The notes under the pieces: model-generated | Databases searched by the model: none | Seen by the model: the letters and a program-made list of their open reading frames with translations, nothing else | Told to the model about the DNA's origin: nothing | In this document: piece by piece, positions 1-8,802 of the stretch | Layout of the letters: the number at the start of each line of letters is the position of its first letter | Position numbering within the stretch: the first letter of the stretch is position 1 | Position numbers and translations under genes: made by a program | Assembly (NCBI GenBank): GCA_020636435.1 | Contig: JACJXX010000002.1 | Span: forward strand, 806,001-870,000 | Reading direction: 5' to 3' | DNA length: 64,000 bases | From: Lewinellaceae bacterium | GTDB taxonomy: Bacteria > Bacteroidota > Bacteroidia > Chitinophagales > Saprospiraceae

Positions 1-537
1 TGGTTGTACCGCGGCGGCCGGCCGGTGTTCTTCGATTTCAGCCAGGCGCCGGAAGCGGAACGCGAACCGCTCCTGAAAATGGTAAACGAGCTCTCCCGCA
101 AGATGGGCTTCCGGGCCATCCTTTGCACCAGCTGGGCCAATTGTGAGGAAGGAGCCCTTCAGCGCGATGTCTTCCACGTTAAATCGCCGGTACAGGAGTG
201 GTTGTTCCAGCAATGCGCGGCCGTTGTCCACTACCGGCAAAGCAATAAACTGCCGGAGGCTATCCGTGCCGGCATTCCCAGCATCCTTTGCGCTTCGGAT
301 GCAGCGGCCGGAAGCTGGGGGCAAATCCTGCGCCATCACGGCATCGGCATCCACCTGCGCAAGGAGCCGCCAACGGCTGCTTCCCTGGAGGCCGCCCTGG
401 AAGAAGCCCTGCGCCTGACCATGCAGTACAAGGCCAAAGCGATGGGTAAAGCCCTGCGGGAAGAGGACGGGCTGGAATATGCCGCTAAGGCGATCGGGCG
501 GCAGGTGGAACAAGTGCTGGTAGCGGTGGCGGTGTGA
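1..537 (+). CDS. glycosyltransferase, family 1-like, C-terminal part (5' end outside window)
   Basis: The frame is open to the left edge of the window, so only the last ~178 codons are present. The segment reads like the C-terminal Rossmann half of a UDP-glycosyl/sterol-type glycosyltransferase. A hydrophobic strand leads into AAVVHYRQSNKLPEAIRAGI, which is the usual position of the nucleotide-sugar binding loop (HHGG.GT...AGVP in typical members). It is followed by PSILCAS and a helix-rich tail with RKEPPTAASLEAAL. The canonical HHGGAGT is degenerate here (HYRQSNK), so substrate binding could differ or the enzyme could be divergent. The substrate cannot be told. No downstream gene appears co-transcribed, since an interspersed repeat follows the stop. 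Confidence 0.55.
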   Translation, partial: WLYRGGRPVFFDFSQAPEAEREPLLKMVNELSRKMGFRAILCTSWANCEEGALQRDVFHVKSPVQEWLFQQCAAVVHYRQSNKLPEAIRAGIPSILCASDAAAGSWGQILRHHGIGIHLRKEPPTAASLEAALEEALRLTMQYKAKAMGKALREEDGLEYAAKAIGRQVEQVLVAVAV

Positions 538-547
538 GGTGGGGGGC

Positions 548-645
548 TAAATGGTTGGATGGCTAAATGGCTAAATGGTTGGATGGTTGCCCTTCGACAA
601 GCTCAGGGTGAAATGGTTGGATGGCTAAATGGTTATATGGTTGGG
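548..645. repeat. short direct repeats plus interspersed CCCTTCGACAAGCTCAGGG unit
   Basis: Several near-copies of GGTTGGATGGCTAAAT lie here together with one copy of CCCTTCGACAAGCTCAGGG at about 590-608, followed by TGAAATGG. The same unit occurs twice more at 39747-39803. All copies follow directly after the stop codon of a plus-strand gene. The ends CCCT/AGGG are inverted, so a transcript could fold weakly. Confidence 0.7.
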
Positions 646-738
646 CTAAGGTTTTTTTTCACGGCAGGTAAAATTGTCCTATACCCGTTGGGCTATAAGC
701 AGCGTTTACTCCCGTTTTCCTATCTTCCCATAAAAAAC

Positions 739-1449
739 ATGAAAAACGCGCTATTCTTCCTCCTCGCTTTTCTTTCAGCCGGCCTCCAGGCCCAAGACGG
801 CTACTTCGGCATCGCCGCCAATTTCGGTGTCAGCCGCACCGGCACCCTGTTATCGGAATCGAGCACCTTCGACAACCCGTGGGCCTTTTCCGGGCATGGG
901 GGGCTGTACTGGGAGAAGGAGGCTGGCTCGTCATTCCGTGTAGGGGCAACCTTGTTGTTTGTTCAGGTCGAAGGTTATGAAGTACGCAAAGGGCAGGAAC
1001 TCCGCTTTGTAGTACCTGCCCCCGGTTTGCCTTCTGAGACTCACCTCAATTCTGAATTCCTCTACCATTATAGCTACCTCGCCCTGCGGCCTTACGCCCA
1101 TCTGCTGCTCAACCGGTTTTACCTCGGCCTGGGCCTGCAGCCCATGTGGCTCCAGGCCGCCTCCTTCAAAAACAGGCAACAGCTCATACTGTTTGGCCAG
1201 CCGGGCAAGAAAACCGAGAGCGGGGGCGGCAGCCTTCAGAATGTAAATAAACTGGATGTAGCCCCCACTCTGGAAGCCGGGGTGGAGATCAGCCCCCGCT
1301 TCCGGCTACAGGCCACTTACTTCCGCGGGCTGGCGCCTATCCTCATAAAAACGGGGGACACCAAGATTTTCAACCAACAGGCCACGCTGGGGCTGAACTT
1401 CTGCCTGACATGTACCAGCGGGAAGGTTGTTAAAGGGCCGGGGGGATAA
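739..1449 (+). CDS. outer-membrane beta-barrel protein, PorT-like
   Basis: This predicts a 236-residue secreted protein. The chosen ATG gives a classic signal peptide (MKNALFFLLAFLSAGLQAQ) with cleavage after the AQ; upstream in-frame starts would run through the repeat tract and are unlikely. The mature part alternates hydrophobic and polar residues with many aromatic residues (YFGIAANFGVS, YLALRPYAHLLLNRFYLGLGL, LEAGVEISPRFRLQATYFRG). It ends in strands resembling a small 8-stranded outer-membrane barrel of the PorT/OMP_b-brl type found throughout Bacteroidota. It has no T9SS tail. The next gene on the minus strand ends 3 bp away (convergent). Its role is unknown: structural or transport-like in the outer membrane. 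Confidence 0.65.
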   Translation: MKNALFFLLAFLSAGLQAQDGYFGIAANFGVSRTGTLLSESSTFDNPWAFSGHGGLYWEKEAGSSFRVGATLLFVQVEGYEVRKGQELRFVVPAPGLPSETHLNSEFLYHYSYLALRPYAHLLLNRFYLGLGLQPMWLQAASFKNRQQLILFGQPGKKTESGGGSLQNVNKLDVAPTLEAGVEISPRFRLQATYFRGLAPILIKTGDTKIFNQQATLGLNFCLTCTSGKVVKGPGG

Positions 1450-1451
1450 TA

Positions 1452-3602
1452 TCACCTGCCAACTATCAACTTCCCAGTGCCCAAAACCTGCTGCCCTCGG
1501 ACAACGCGCAAGAAGTACAGCCCTTCCGGCAAGTGCCCGATGCTGAACTCCTGAGCCGGCCCGCGCAGTGGCTGCCACAGGGCCAGTTGGCCGGTGCTGT
1601 GATAGATGAGCATATCAGCGGCCTCGGCAAGCGGTTTGTCCAATTGAACCACTACTTTTCCGGCCGCCGGGTTGGGATAAAGATATAGCCGGTTATAGGA
1701 AACTTGCCCGGGTTCGTCCAGGCCCACCATGACCATTTCTCCGATGGTATGGAAAACCGTATTGGTAATCACCGGCTCGTTGAAGTCGAAATAAATGGCC
1801 GCCGCGTTTTCGATCACCGTGCCGTCGGGGTTATCCGGCTGCTGCCGGACGGAGAATTGCACGAAGCCGTTGGAGCCGGCCTGGTTGACGTTGCTGTCGG
1901 GCAGCATGATGTGGTTGAAGCGGAACTCCAGCACCCGGCCATTGAGTATTTTGAAATCATAAGCGTGGCTACTGGCGCCCGGGCGCACGCTGCCGATATC
2001 GAGGAAACTGGAAAGGGTATCCAGCACGACGATATTGAAGGCGGTGTCCGTCCCGGTGTTCTGGAACCGTATTTTATAATCGATGCCGGTGTTTTTGCGC
2101 AGGAAGTGCTGCTCCCCTACCCCACGCGGGGAGGCTTGTTTATCGTTGGGGTCGTAAGCGCCGATATTTTCCTGACAGTCGATGGCGATGAAGCCAACGG
2201 CTTCGTTTTGTGGAAACTGACTGACAAAACCGAGGCTCACTTCGCCCATGGCATTCTGGCCGCAGCCCTCCACGGTGGCGCTGGGCAGGCTGGGGTACGG
2301 GAATCCGGCTACCTGTTCCGCCTCCAGCCGGAAGGTGGCGCCGTTGGCAGAAACGGGAATCTCCAGAAACTCCCCGCTGCCCAACTGGAAGGGCGCCTGC
2401 ATATACATGATGACATCTTCGACCACGAGGTATTCCAGGGCTTCCGTCATGGGCTCGTCGCCTACGTTGGCGATCGTAAAGACGACCTGGCTTTCCCCGT
2501 CTTCACAACGGGCATCGACGGCGATCTCGGGGCCGGAATAGGGCAGTATGCAAGGCTGATCCGGAAAAATATGGGCCTCTGTGCAATGGGTTTGCCCCAA
2601 TATAGCATCACAACTCACGTCTACAAAGACTTTAAAGGTACCGCATTCCCCCGGAAGAACATCCTCCAGTTGGAACGTATAGGTTTGCCCGTCGGCGGAA
2701 GACCAGGGCAGGGTACTGGAAAGAGGGGTGAGGTAATTGTCGAAAGTAACCTCGACGTAGGCGTCCTCGGCAGCTTCCGCTCCGTAGTTGCAAAAACTGA
2801 GGTTGTAAACACTCTCGAAACAAAGGCGGAGGAAGGGCGCGGCTATGTCCACCGACAAAGAGGCGCAGCCGGGCGACAGCTGGACGGGGAAATCGTAGTA
2901 CAGGGTATCCGCGCCGGCGAAATCGCTGCTGTCAAGCCGGTAACTTAGAGGGCAGGATTGGTTCAGGTTCAAAACCAGGGGCAGGTTTAGTTCAAGGCTG
3001 TCGTTGGCGGAAAGGTAATTATTTGGAACCGCCAAAGCATAACTCCCATCCGCACCGGAAAGGGCAAAGGGCATAGAAAAAGCAGGCCCATTAGCATTGG
3101 GCTGGCCGTTCAGTTCCACCCGCCAGCCTTCGAGCGGTTCTTCTCCCACATCCTGGATACAATTGCCGTTCTCATCGTTGAATATATTGCCAATGATGCG
3201 CTTGTCATCATTCTGCCCGGCAGGCACGCCTTGTACGAAGGTGAAGCAAGCCCCCGCATTACCTGCCTCATCAATGGCCCAAACCGTAACGGGTTGAGTA
3301 CCAAACTGGGTGATGAAAACGGAAGTTGTGGAAGGAGGGGTTGGCGAACCATTATCCAGCCCTATTCTGACCTGAATATCCTCCGGCCCCGTACAGTTGT
3401 CGAACACAGGGCCAACCAGGATGTCGGACGCCCAAATCTGTGTTCCTGGCGTATCCGGAAATACAAGCACAGACAGGCCGGCAATACACACCAGAGAAGG
3501 AGACTCTGTATCGGGGTCGCATCCGGTATCTTGCGCCAGGGCATGGTTTATCGTAATCAAAAAGAGCAGCAAGCCTATGCAGATCGTATCAATTCTTTTC
3601 AT
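1452..3602 (-). CDS. secreted T9SS type A protein with SdrD-B-like and DUF7619-type domains (divergent pair 1)
   Basis: This is a 716-residue secreted protein. An N-terminal signal peptide (hydrophobic LLLFLITINHALAQ) is followed by a HYR/Ig-like domain with DEAGNAGACFTF. Next comes an SdrD-B-like segment around residues 135-170 (IIGNIFNDENGNCIQ). Cys-containing beta domains follow, then a conserved block with AYDPNDKQASP, YKIRFQNTGTDTAFNI and NAAAIYFDFNEPVITNTV, which matches the DUF7619 type known from Bacteroidota surface proteins. The last ~75 residues are a type A T9SS sorting domain (LYPNPAAGKVVV ... LPEGLYFLRVV). It is expected on the cell surface or released. It faces the helical gene at 3788 across a 185-bp AT-rich gap, an arrangement repeated at 5753/8803 and 22534/25708. 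Confidence 0.85.
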   Translation of the reverse strand: MKRIDTICIGLLLFLITINHALAQDTGCDPDTESPSLVCIAGLSVLVFPDTPGTQIWASDILVGPVFDNCTGPEDIQVRIGLDNGSPTPPSTTSVFITQFGTQPVTVWAIDEAGNAGACFTFVQGVPAGQNDDKRIIGNIFNDENGNCIQDVGEEPLEGWRVELNGQPNANGPAFSMPFALSGADGSYALAVPNNYLSANDSLELNLPLVLNLNQSCPLSYRLDSSDFAGADTLYYDFPVQLSPGCASLSVDIAAPFLRLCFESVYNLSFCNYGAEAAEDAYVEVTFDNYLTPLSSTLPWSSADGQTYTFQLEDVLPGECGTFKVFVDVSCDAILGQTHCTEAHIFPDQPCILPYSGPEIAVDARCEDGESQVVFTIANVGDEPMTEALEYLVVEDVIMYMQAPFQLGSGEFLEIPVSANGATFRLEAEQVAGFPYPSLPSATVEGCGQNAMGEVSLGFVSQFPQNEAVGFIAIDCQENIGAYDPNDKQASPRGVGEQHFLRKNTGIDYKIRFQNTGTDTAFNIVVLDTLSSFLDIGSVRPGASSHAYDFKILNGRVLEFRFNHIMLPDSNVNQAGSNGFVQFSVRQQPDNPDGTVIENAAAIYFDFNEPVITNTVFHTIGEMVMVGLDEPGQVSYNRLYLYPNPAAGKVVVQLDKPLAEAADMLIYHSTGQLALWQPLRGPAQEFSIGHLPEGLYFLRVVRGQQVLGTGKLIVGR

Positions 3603-3787
3603 AATGCTTTGTTTTAGCGTTTGATGGTGATCATGAGATATGCTGCAAAAATGGCCGCTCTTTCTGGTTAAGACAAAAACATTTTTTTTAATTTGTTGTG
3701 AATTTAATTACTAATGATAAATTCAAAATTTTGATTATCAATATTTAATGAAATCATTAATCGAAAAAATTAAAAATATCTTCATTT
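3603..3787. promoter_or_regulatory. divergent AT-rich intergenic region, pair 1
   Basis: This is a 185-bp very AT-rich gap between two divergent genes, so it must hold both promoters. No perfect TAnnTTTG box was found. Just before the plus-strand ATG is ATTAAAAATATCTTCATTT, which resembles ATTAAAAATTTTATTAAAT at the same position in pair 2 (8633-8802). This suggests a shared control element. Confidence 0.45.
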
Positions 3788-5200
3788 ATGCAGGACAGTA
3801 AATTGTGGCAATTGATCACAAAATTTGACGGTATAATGCTGCGGGAAGCAGAGCGCGTGGCCTATTCGCCCTATTTCAACCGAAAGGAGCACCTGCAAAA
3901 GCTGTGGGGGCATCTGAAGGAGATACTGGAGGACGGCCTGCTGTTTCCGGAGCCGGAATCAGCTTTTCAGGCGGCCTTCCCCGGCCTGGCCTTTAAAGAG
4001 CAAAAATTGCGGGTTGCCATGAGTGAACTGTATCAGTTGCTGCTTCAATACCTGGCGCACAAGGAAATGGCGCAGGAGCCGGAACTCAACCTGCTTTACC
4101 AGGCGCGGGCGCTGCGGCGCCTGGGCCTGGACGGGCAAGCCCGGTTCGAGCTGCAACGCGCCCAACAAGCCAGCGAGCGCAGCCCCTTCCGCCACGCCGA
4201 ACACTACCTGCTGGCTCATGAAATCCAAAAAGAGGAATACCGCTTTTCCAACCGGGCAGCGCCCACGGAGGACGCCACCTTGCAATCTCTTTCTGATAGC
4301 CTCGACCTGGCCTACATGAGCGCCAAGCTCCGGCAGGCCTGCCTGATGATCGCTCACCGATCGGTATACCCCTCCTCTTCCGAGGTGGGTTTTATGGAAA
4401 CGGCAATCCGGTATATCGAAGCAGCCGGGCTAATCCAGGAACCCTCGGTTGCCCTTTACTACCATTGTTACCTGGCGCTAAGGCATGATGGCGAGGAGGC
4501 CCGTTTTATATCCTTCAAGCAACTGCTCATCCAGCAGGGCGGCGCATTCCCTTCGGCTGAAGTGCGCGATCTTTACCTGCTGGCCATTAATTACTGTATC
4601 CGAAAGGTGAATGAGGGGCAGGAAAGGTACTTCGGCGAGATCATGGAGTTGTACAAGGAAGGATTGAAGGCCGGGCACCTGCTGGACAACGGCAGGCTGT
4701 CCCGCTTTACTTACCACAATATTGTCGCCACGGCCCTGCGCACCCGCGATTACGACTGGGCGGAGCGCTTCATACACGATTACCGGAACGCCCTTAGCCG
4801 GGAATACCGGGAAAGCTCTTTCAGCTTCTGCCTGGCCCGCCTGGAGTATACCCGAAAGCGCTTCGACGAAGCCCTGCCCTTGCTGCAAAAGGCCAACTAC
4901 CGGGATCCCCTGCTCAACCTGGCCGCTAAAACCCTGCTGATGAAAATCTACTACGAATCTCAGGAAATGAACCTGCTCGACGCCCATCTCGACGCCATGC
5001 GCAACTACATCCGCCGCAAGCGCGTCATCGGTTACCACCGGGAGAACTATCTCAATATCACCCGCTATGCCCAGAAGCTGTCTTCCCTCAATCCTTTTGA
5101 CCAAAGAGCAATAGCACAACTCTATGAAGCAATCCGGCGGGAAGAAGTGCTCACCGAAAAGCTGTGGTTCGAGGAGCAGTTGGAATTGTACAGGAAATAG
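3788..5200 (+). CDS. all-helical ~470-residue protein, paralogue A of a three-member family
   Basis: I do not recognise a named family. The protein is 470 residues, almost entirely predicted helix, without signal peptide or membrane segment, so probably cytoplasmic. It has the rhythm of TPR/HEAT-like helical repeats. Motifs shared with the paralogues at 8803 and 25708 are an N-terminal SPYFNRKE (SPFFNQRE, SPAHNQRE in the others), KLRQACLMIAH at about residue 180, LLAINYCIRK with an acidic ELYKEGL segment mid-protein, LDAMRNYIRRKRVIGYHREN near residue 400, and a final LTEKLWFEEQL. Each paralogue is transcribed away from a large secreted T9SS DUF7619 protein, so a linked function (regulation or assembly of that protein) is inferred only from position. 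Paralogue A is the most divergent at its N-terminus (EREAERVAYSP-like instead of KEVRELRKF). Confidence 0.7.
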   Translation: MQDSKLWQLITKFDGIMLREAERVAYSPYFNRKEHLQKLWGHLKEILEDGLLFPEPESAFQAAFPGLAFKEQKLRVAMSELYQLLLQYLAHKEMAQEPELNLLYQARALRRLGLDGQARFELQRAQQASERSPFRHAEHYLLAHEIQKEEYRFSNRAAPTEDATLQSLSDSLDLAYMSAKLRQACLMIAHRSVYPSSSEVGFMETAIRYIEAAGLIQEPSVALYYHCYLALRHDGEEARFISFKQLLIQQGGAFPSAEVRDLYLLAINYCIRKVNEGQERYFGEIMELYKEGLKAGHLLDNGRLSRFTYHNIVATALRTRDYDWAERFIHDYRNALSREYRESSFSFCLARLEYTRKRFDEALPLLQKANYRDPLLNLAAKTLLMKIYYESQEMNLLDAHLDAMRNYIRRKRVIGYHRENYLNITRYAQKLSSLNPFDQRAIAQLYEAIRREEVLTEKLWFEEQLELYRK

Positions 5201-5332
5201 TGCAATGACAAAAATCAACCAGAATCCTGACCTTTGCCCGCCCCGCTTGCCCGGGCCTTGGGCTATCTTGTGAAGCATTCTGTATTCTGGCCCGGATTGG
5301 GGTGTGGTTTATCCGCAACAAAATTTACCATC

Positions 5333-5710
5333 ATGCAAGGCAGAAATTTTGAGGTCAATATCATCAGCACGGTCAAAACCACCAAGCACCTGAAAGGGGA
5401 ATACCTGGAAGAATGGCTGAACCAGAATTTCCGCCTGTTCAAATACGGCGGCGAACTCGAAGAAATATTCATCCTTTTCAGCGTGGACGGAGACACGCCA
5501 ACCAGCCGGTATCAACACCACCCGGAAGACCACTTCCTGGAACTGGCTATTGCGCTGCCGGAAAAAGAACTGCACAACGCTGGAGAAAAAGAAACCCTGC
5601 TGCTGATGGCCTCCGCCCTGCTGACTGCCCTGCAGTCTATTCCCAAACACGCGGCCGGAGCTTTCGACATTGCTGCCTTCCGCGCGGATTTTGCGGAGAT
5701 GGTGGCGTGA
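5333..5710 (+). CDS. hypothetical protein, 125 residues
   Basis: I do not recognise this gene. The ATG at 5333 is preferred because the upstream in-frame stretch looks non-coding and lies immediately after a region resembling a promoter (GTTTATCCGCAAC). The product is small and acidic: MQGRNFEVNIISTVKTTKHL starts a likely beta strand/helix, then LFKYGGELEEIFILFSVDGD, then a helical C-terminus with LLLMASALLTALQSIPKHA. It has no signal peptide and is probably cytoplasmic. It is 132 bp downstream of the helical protein gene and could be co-transcribed. No equivalent follows the other two helical paralogues. Confidence 0.55.
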   Translation: MQGRNFEVNIISTVKTTKHLKGEYLEEWLNQNFRLFKYGGELEEIFILFSVDGDTPTSRYQHHPEDHFLELAIALPEKELHNAGEKETLLLMASALLTALQSIPKHAAGAFDIAAFRADFAEMVA

Positions 5711-5752
5711 GAAAGGATATTGTTAACCATCCAGCAATAAAACCATCCTTCC

Positions 5753-8632
5753 CTACTCCCCCACCACCAGCTTTCCACTACCCACCACTTTCTGATTCAC
5801 CACCACCTGAAAGAAATAAACCCCTCCCGGCAGCCCATCGGCTTCCAGTTCAAACTGCTCGCCCCGGAAAGGCAGGCGGCGCGCCAGGCGGCCGTCGCTG
5901 TGGTACAGCAGGAAGGTGCCTGATTCGATTTCCAATCCCTCTACCGCCAGAGTGGCCCGATCTGCAAAAGGGTTTGGATAGGCCAACACCCGGACGCGGG
6001 CCGGGCCAGGAGCAGGCTCGGTGTCATTGATCACCCGAATAAAATCCTCGCCCAGGGTATGGAAGGCCGTATTGGTGATCACAGGCGCATTGAAATCGAA
6101 ATAGATGGCGGCGCTGTTTTCGATGCGCGTGCCCAGCGGGTTGCCCGGGCGCTGGCTGATCAGGAACTTCACGAAGCCGTGGGAAGCTGCCTCGTTCACG
6201 TTGCTGTCCGGCAGCATGATATGGTCGAAAGTGAAGGCAAGCACGTTTTCACCGCTCAGGGCCCAGCGGTAGTCGTGGCTGGAAGCGCCGGGCTTGACGC
6301 TGGCCGGGGCGAGCCATTCGGATAGGGTGTCTCTCACCACAACCGTAAAGGCCGTATCGGTGCCGGTATTCTGGAAGCGGATGTGGTATTCGATGTCGGT
6401 TCCCGGTTTGATGAAGTGTTCATCGTCGTAGCCCGCCGGCAGGGCCTGTTTGTCGTTGGGGTCATAGGCGCCGATGTTCTCGCGGCATTCGATGTCGGTG
6501 AAGCCGTCGCCCGGAAATAAGGAGAACTGGTTGACGAAACCGGTGCTGAAACCGCCGCCAGGGCTGAAACCACAGCCTTCTATAGTAGAGCTGACGTACT
6601 CATTCCCATTGCTATCCGGCAAACGGGGCGCTTCCAGGCGGTAGGTGAAGCCATTGGCGGGGCGGGAGAATTGAATAGCCTCGCCGGCACCCAGCTCAAA
6701 AGGGGTTGTCATATACATCACATCATCCTCGATGACGATATACTCCGCCGCGTTATTCATCCCGCTATCGCCTACATTGCGCAGGTTGAACTGGATGGAA
6801 TCTCCGTTACAAAGCGTCTCCACTTCAATCAGCGCCATGTTGGTAATGGTATCGAAGCAGAGCGTATCCGGAAAGATGTGCGCCTCCACACAGTGCGTTT
6901 GGCCCAGCACGGTGGAATCGCAATCGAGGTAAGCGGTAAAGTGGAAGCGGGCGCAAGTATCGAAAGGCACATCGCCCAGCTCGAAGCGGTACAGGTTGTT
7001 GCCCAGGCTGGTGTAGGGCAGCTCGGCGCTCTGCAGGCTCAGGTAGGGGTCGAGTTCAACTTCCACGGCGGCATTTTCGGCCGTGACGGTCCCTTCGTTG
7101 CAATACTGAATGGTGTAGGTATTGTCGAAACAGCGGCGCAGCAAAGGCGTCGATACGTCCACGGTCATCAGGGGGCAGTCGGCCAGGGTAGAAACGGCAA
7201 AGTCGACGTAGGTGGTGTCGTAAAAATCCGGAAGGCTGACATTCACCGACAACTCGCAGGCCGCCCACAGCGCATTGGGAGGCAGGAGGGTGAGGGTGTA
7301 ATCGCCCGTATCCACCAGGATGCTGTATGCGCCGGCGGCATCAGTAGTGGCATACTGAATGAGGCCGCCGCCTTCCACGCGGACGATCCATTCTTCCAGT
7401 CCTGCTTCGCCGGCATCGTAACTGCAATTTTCCGTTTCATCGCGGAAAGCTTTACCCTGTAGCCAGTTGGTGATGGCAAAGCCGTTGCCGTCGGTTTTAG
7501 CCAGGAACGGGTTCCAGCGCGATTCGCCGGCAACGATGAAGCCGCCGTCGGGCGTGAGTTCTACGCTGCCCAGGCGGTTAAAGCCGGATTCCTGGTTGGA
7601 AAAATCGCGCTGCCACAGCTCGTTTCCGTCTCCGTCGATCTTGAGCAGGAAACCGGAGGTTACGGCGGGGTACCAGAGGTAGTTGTCCAGGGAACCGGCC
7701 AGGACGTAACCGCCATCGGGAGTGAGTTCCAAATCTACAGCTTTGGTATTCAAAGCATAGAATTTCTGCCACAGTTCGTTGCCCATATCGTCCGTCCGGA
7801 CAACCAGGGCGTTGTACCCGGCAAAGCCGGTGGCGCTGCCGCAGGCGATAAAGCCGCCGCCGTGGGCGGGGCGGACCGCCCATAGCTCATCGCCGGTGGA
7901 GAACTGAAAGGGGCGGGTCCAGAGGGTATCGCCCAGGGCGTCGAACCGCACCAGGCGGGGGATTTGATAACTGTCCCACTGCCCGGTGGCAATATAGCCG
8001 CCATCGTCGAGTTGTACGATGTCTTCCAGTACCGGGTAGGGGTTGCCTCCCGGCCAGCCGTAGAATTGCTCCCACAGTTTATTCCCGGCAGCATCTATTT
8101 TCAGCAAATAGGCGCCGTTGGTGGAATCGGGCTTGCTGACACTGCCGGCCAGAAGGAAGCCGCCGTCCTCTGTTGCCTCATAGCCGCCCAGGTTGGTGGG
8201 CAGCGTATCCTGATAAGCATAAGTTTTCGACCATAAGGTATCGCCCATCTCGTCGAGGCGGAGCAGCAGAATAGAAAATTGCCAGCCATCCGCCGAGCTG
8301 GCGCCCAGGGCGTAGTAGCCGCCATTGGGAGCAACCACCACTCCTATTCCCTCATCGTGGCCAACCGCTCCTTCCCGGTAGGAATATTCCCACTGTGGTT
8401 CTCCATTGGCATCCGTTTTTTTCAGATGGAGGTAGTTTCGAATCGCCCCGGTGGGCAGGTTGCGGCTGCCTACGGCTATGTAGCCGCCGTCGGGAGTGGG
8501 CTTGGCTTCCCGAAAAAAAGCCAGGCCGCCAGACGCATCCGGATAGGTTCTTTGCCAGCCCTGAGCGAGCAGGGCGGTATGCACAAAAAGCAGGCTGAGG
8601 GCAAAAGCACTGAGGCATCTAAATATCTTCAT
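5753..8632 (-). CDS. secreted T9SS type A protein with N-terminal propeller-like repeats and DUF7619-type domain (divergent pair 2)
   Basis: This is a 959-residue secreted protein with a signal peptide ending near LLAQ. Residues ~25-385 hold about seven repeats of the form 'PDGGYIAVGS ... LLKIDAAGNKLWEQFYG', each with GGY/GGF(I/V)..G and DGNELW-like signatures, consistent with a beta-propeller. Then comes an SdrD-B-like segment (GKAFRDETENCSYDAGEAGL), the cysteine-rich middle region shared with the 716-residue protein (SVNVSLPDFYDTTYVDF, EAHIFPDTLCFD), the DUF7619-type block (GAYDPNDKQALPAG, FQNTGTDTAFTVVV, NSAAIYFDFNAPVITNTAF), and a type A T9SS tail (YPNPFADRATL ... VVGSGKLVVGE). It is the closest architectural relative of the 22534-25494 protein. 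The divergent partner is the helical gene at 8803, 170 bp away. Confidence 0.87.
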   Translation of the reverse strand: MKIFRCLSAFALSLLFVHTALLAQGWQRTYPDASGGLAFFREAKPTPDGGYIAVGSRNLPTGAIRNYLHLKKTDANGEPQWEYSYREGAVGHDEGIGVVVAPNGGYYALGASSADGWQFSILLLRLDEMGDTLWSKTYAYQDTLPTNLGGYEATEDGGFLLAGSVSKPDSTNGAYLLKIDAAGNKLWEQFYGWPGGNPYPVLEDIVQLDDGGYIATGQWDSYQIPRLVRFDALGDTLWTRPFQFSTGDELWAVRPAHGGGFIACGSATGFAGYNALVVRTDDMGNELWQKFYALNTKAVDLELTPDGGYVLAGSLDNYLWYPAVTSGFLLKIDGDGNELWQRDFSNQESGFNRLGSVELTPDGGFIVAGESRWNPFLAKTDGNGFAITNWLQGKAFRDETENCSYDAGEAGLEEWIVRVEGGGLIQYATTDAAGAYSILVDTGDYTLTLLPPNALWAACELSVNVSLPDFYDTTYVDFAVSTLADCPLMTVDVSTPLLRRCFDNTYTIQYCNEGTVTAENAAVEVELDPYLSLQSAELPYTSLGNNLYRFELGDVPFDTCARFHFTAYLDCDSTVLGQTHCVEAHIFPDTLCFDTITNMALIEVETLCNGDSIQFNLRNVGDSGMNNAAEYIVIEDDVMYMTTPFELGAGEAIQFSRPANGFTYRLEAPRLPDSNGNEYVSSTIEGCGFSPGGGFSTGFVNQFSLFPGDGFTDIECRENIGAYDPNDKQALPAGYDDEHFIKPGTDIEYHIRFQNTGTDTAFTVVVRDTLSEWLAPASVKPGASSHDYRWALSGENVLAFTFDHIMLPDSNVNEAASHGFVKFLISQRPGNPLGTRIENSAAIYFDFNAPVITNTAFHTLGEDFIRVINDTEPAPGPARVRVLAYPNPFADRATLAVEGLEIESGTFLLYHSDGRLARRLPFRGEQFELEADGLPGGVYFFQVVVNQKVVGSGKLVVGE

Positions 8633-8802
8633 AGGGATTCAAGTTTTTTAACGCTACAAAGATTAGAGAACTCTACCGCAATATCAAAAACAAAAAAGGG
8701 CGTTTATCAAATAAAACACCAAATAAATAAAGGCTATAACCTATATTTACAACACCTCCACAACAAAATCATCAAACATATTAAAAATTTTATTAAATAA
8801 AT
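8633..8802. promoter_or_regulatory. divergent AT-rich intergenic region, pair 2
   Basis: This is a 170-bp gap containing both promoters of the second divergent pair. On the minus strand a TAATCTTTG (one nt longer than TAnnTTTG) lies about 25-30 bp before the ATG of the T9SS gene. Near the plus-strand ATG the sequence ATTAAAAATTTTATTAAAT resembles the element at the same place in pair 1. Confidence 0.4.

Noticed and set aside
1704..2948. 414-codon plus-strand frame opposite the first T9SS gene
   Set aside because: Antisense shadow; the minus strand has a complete secreted-protein architecture.
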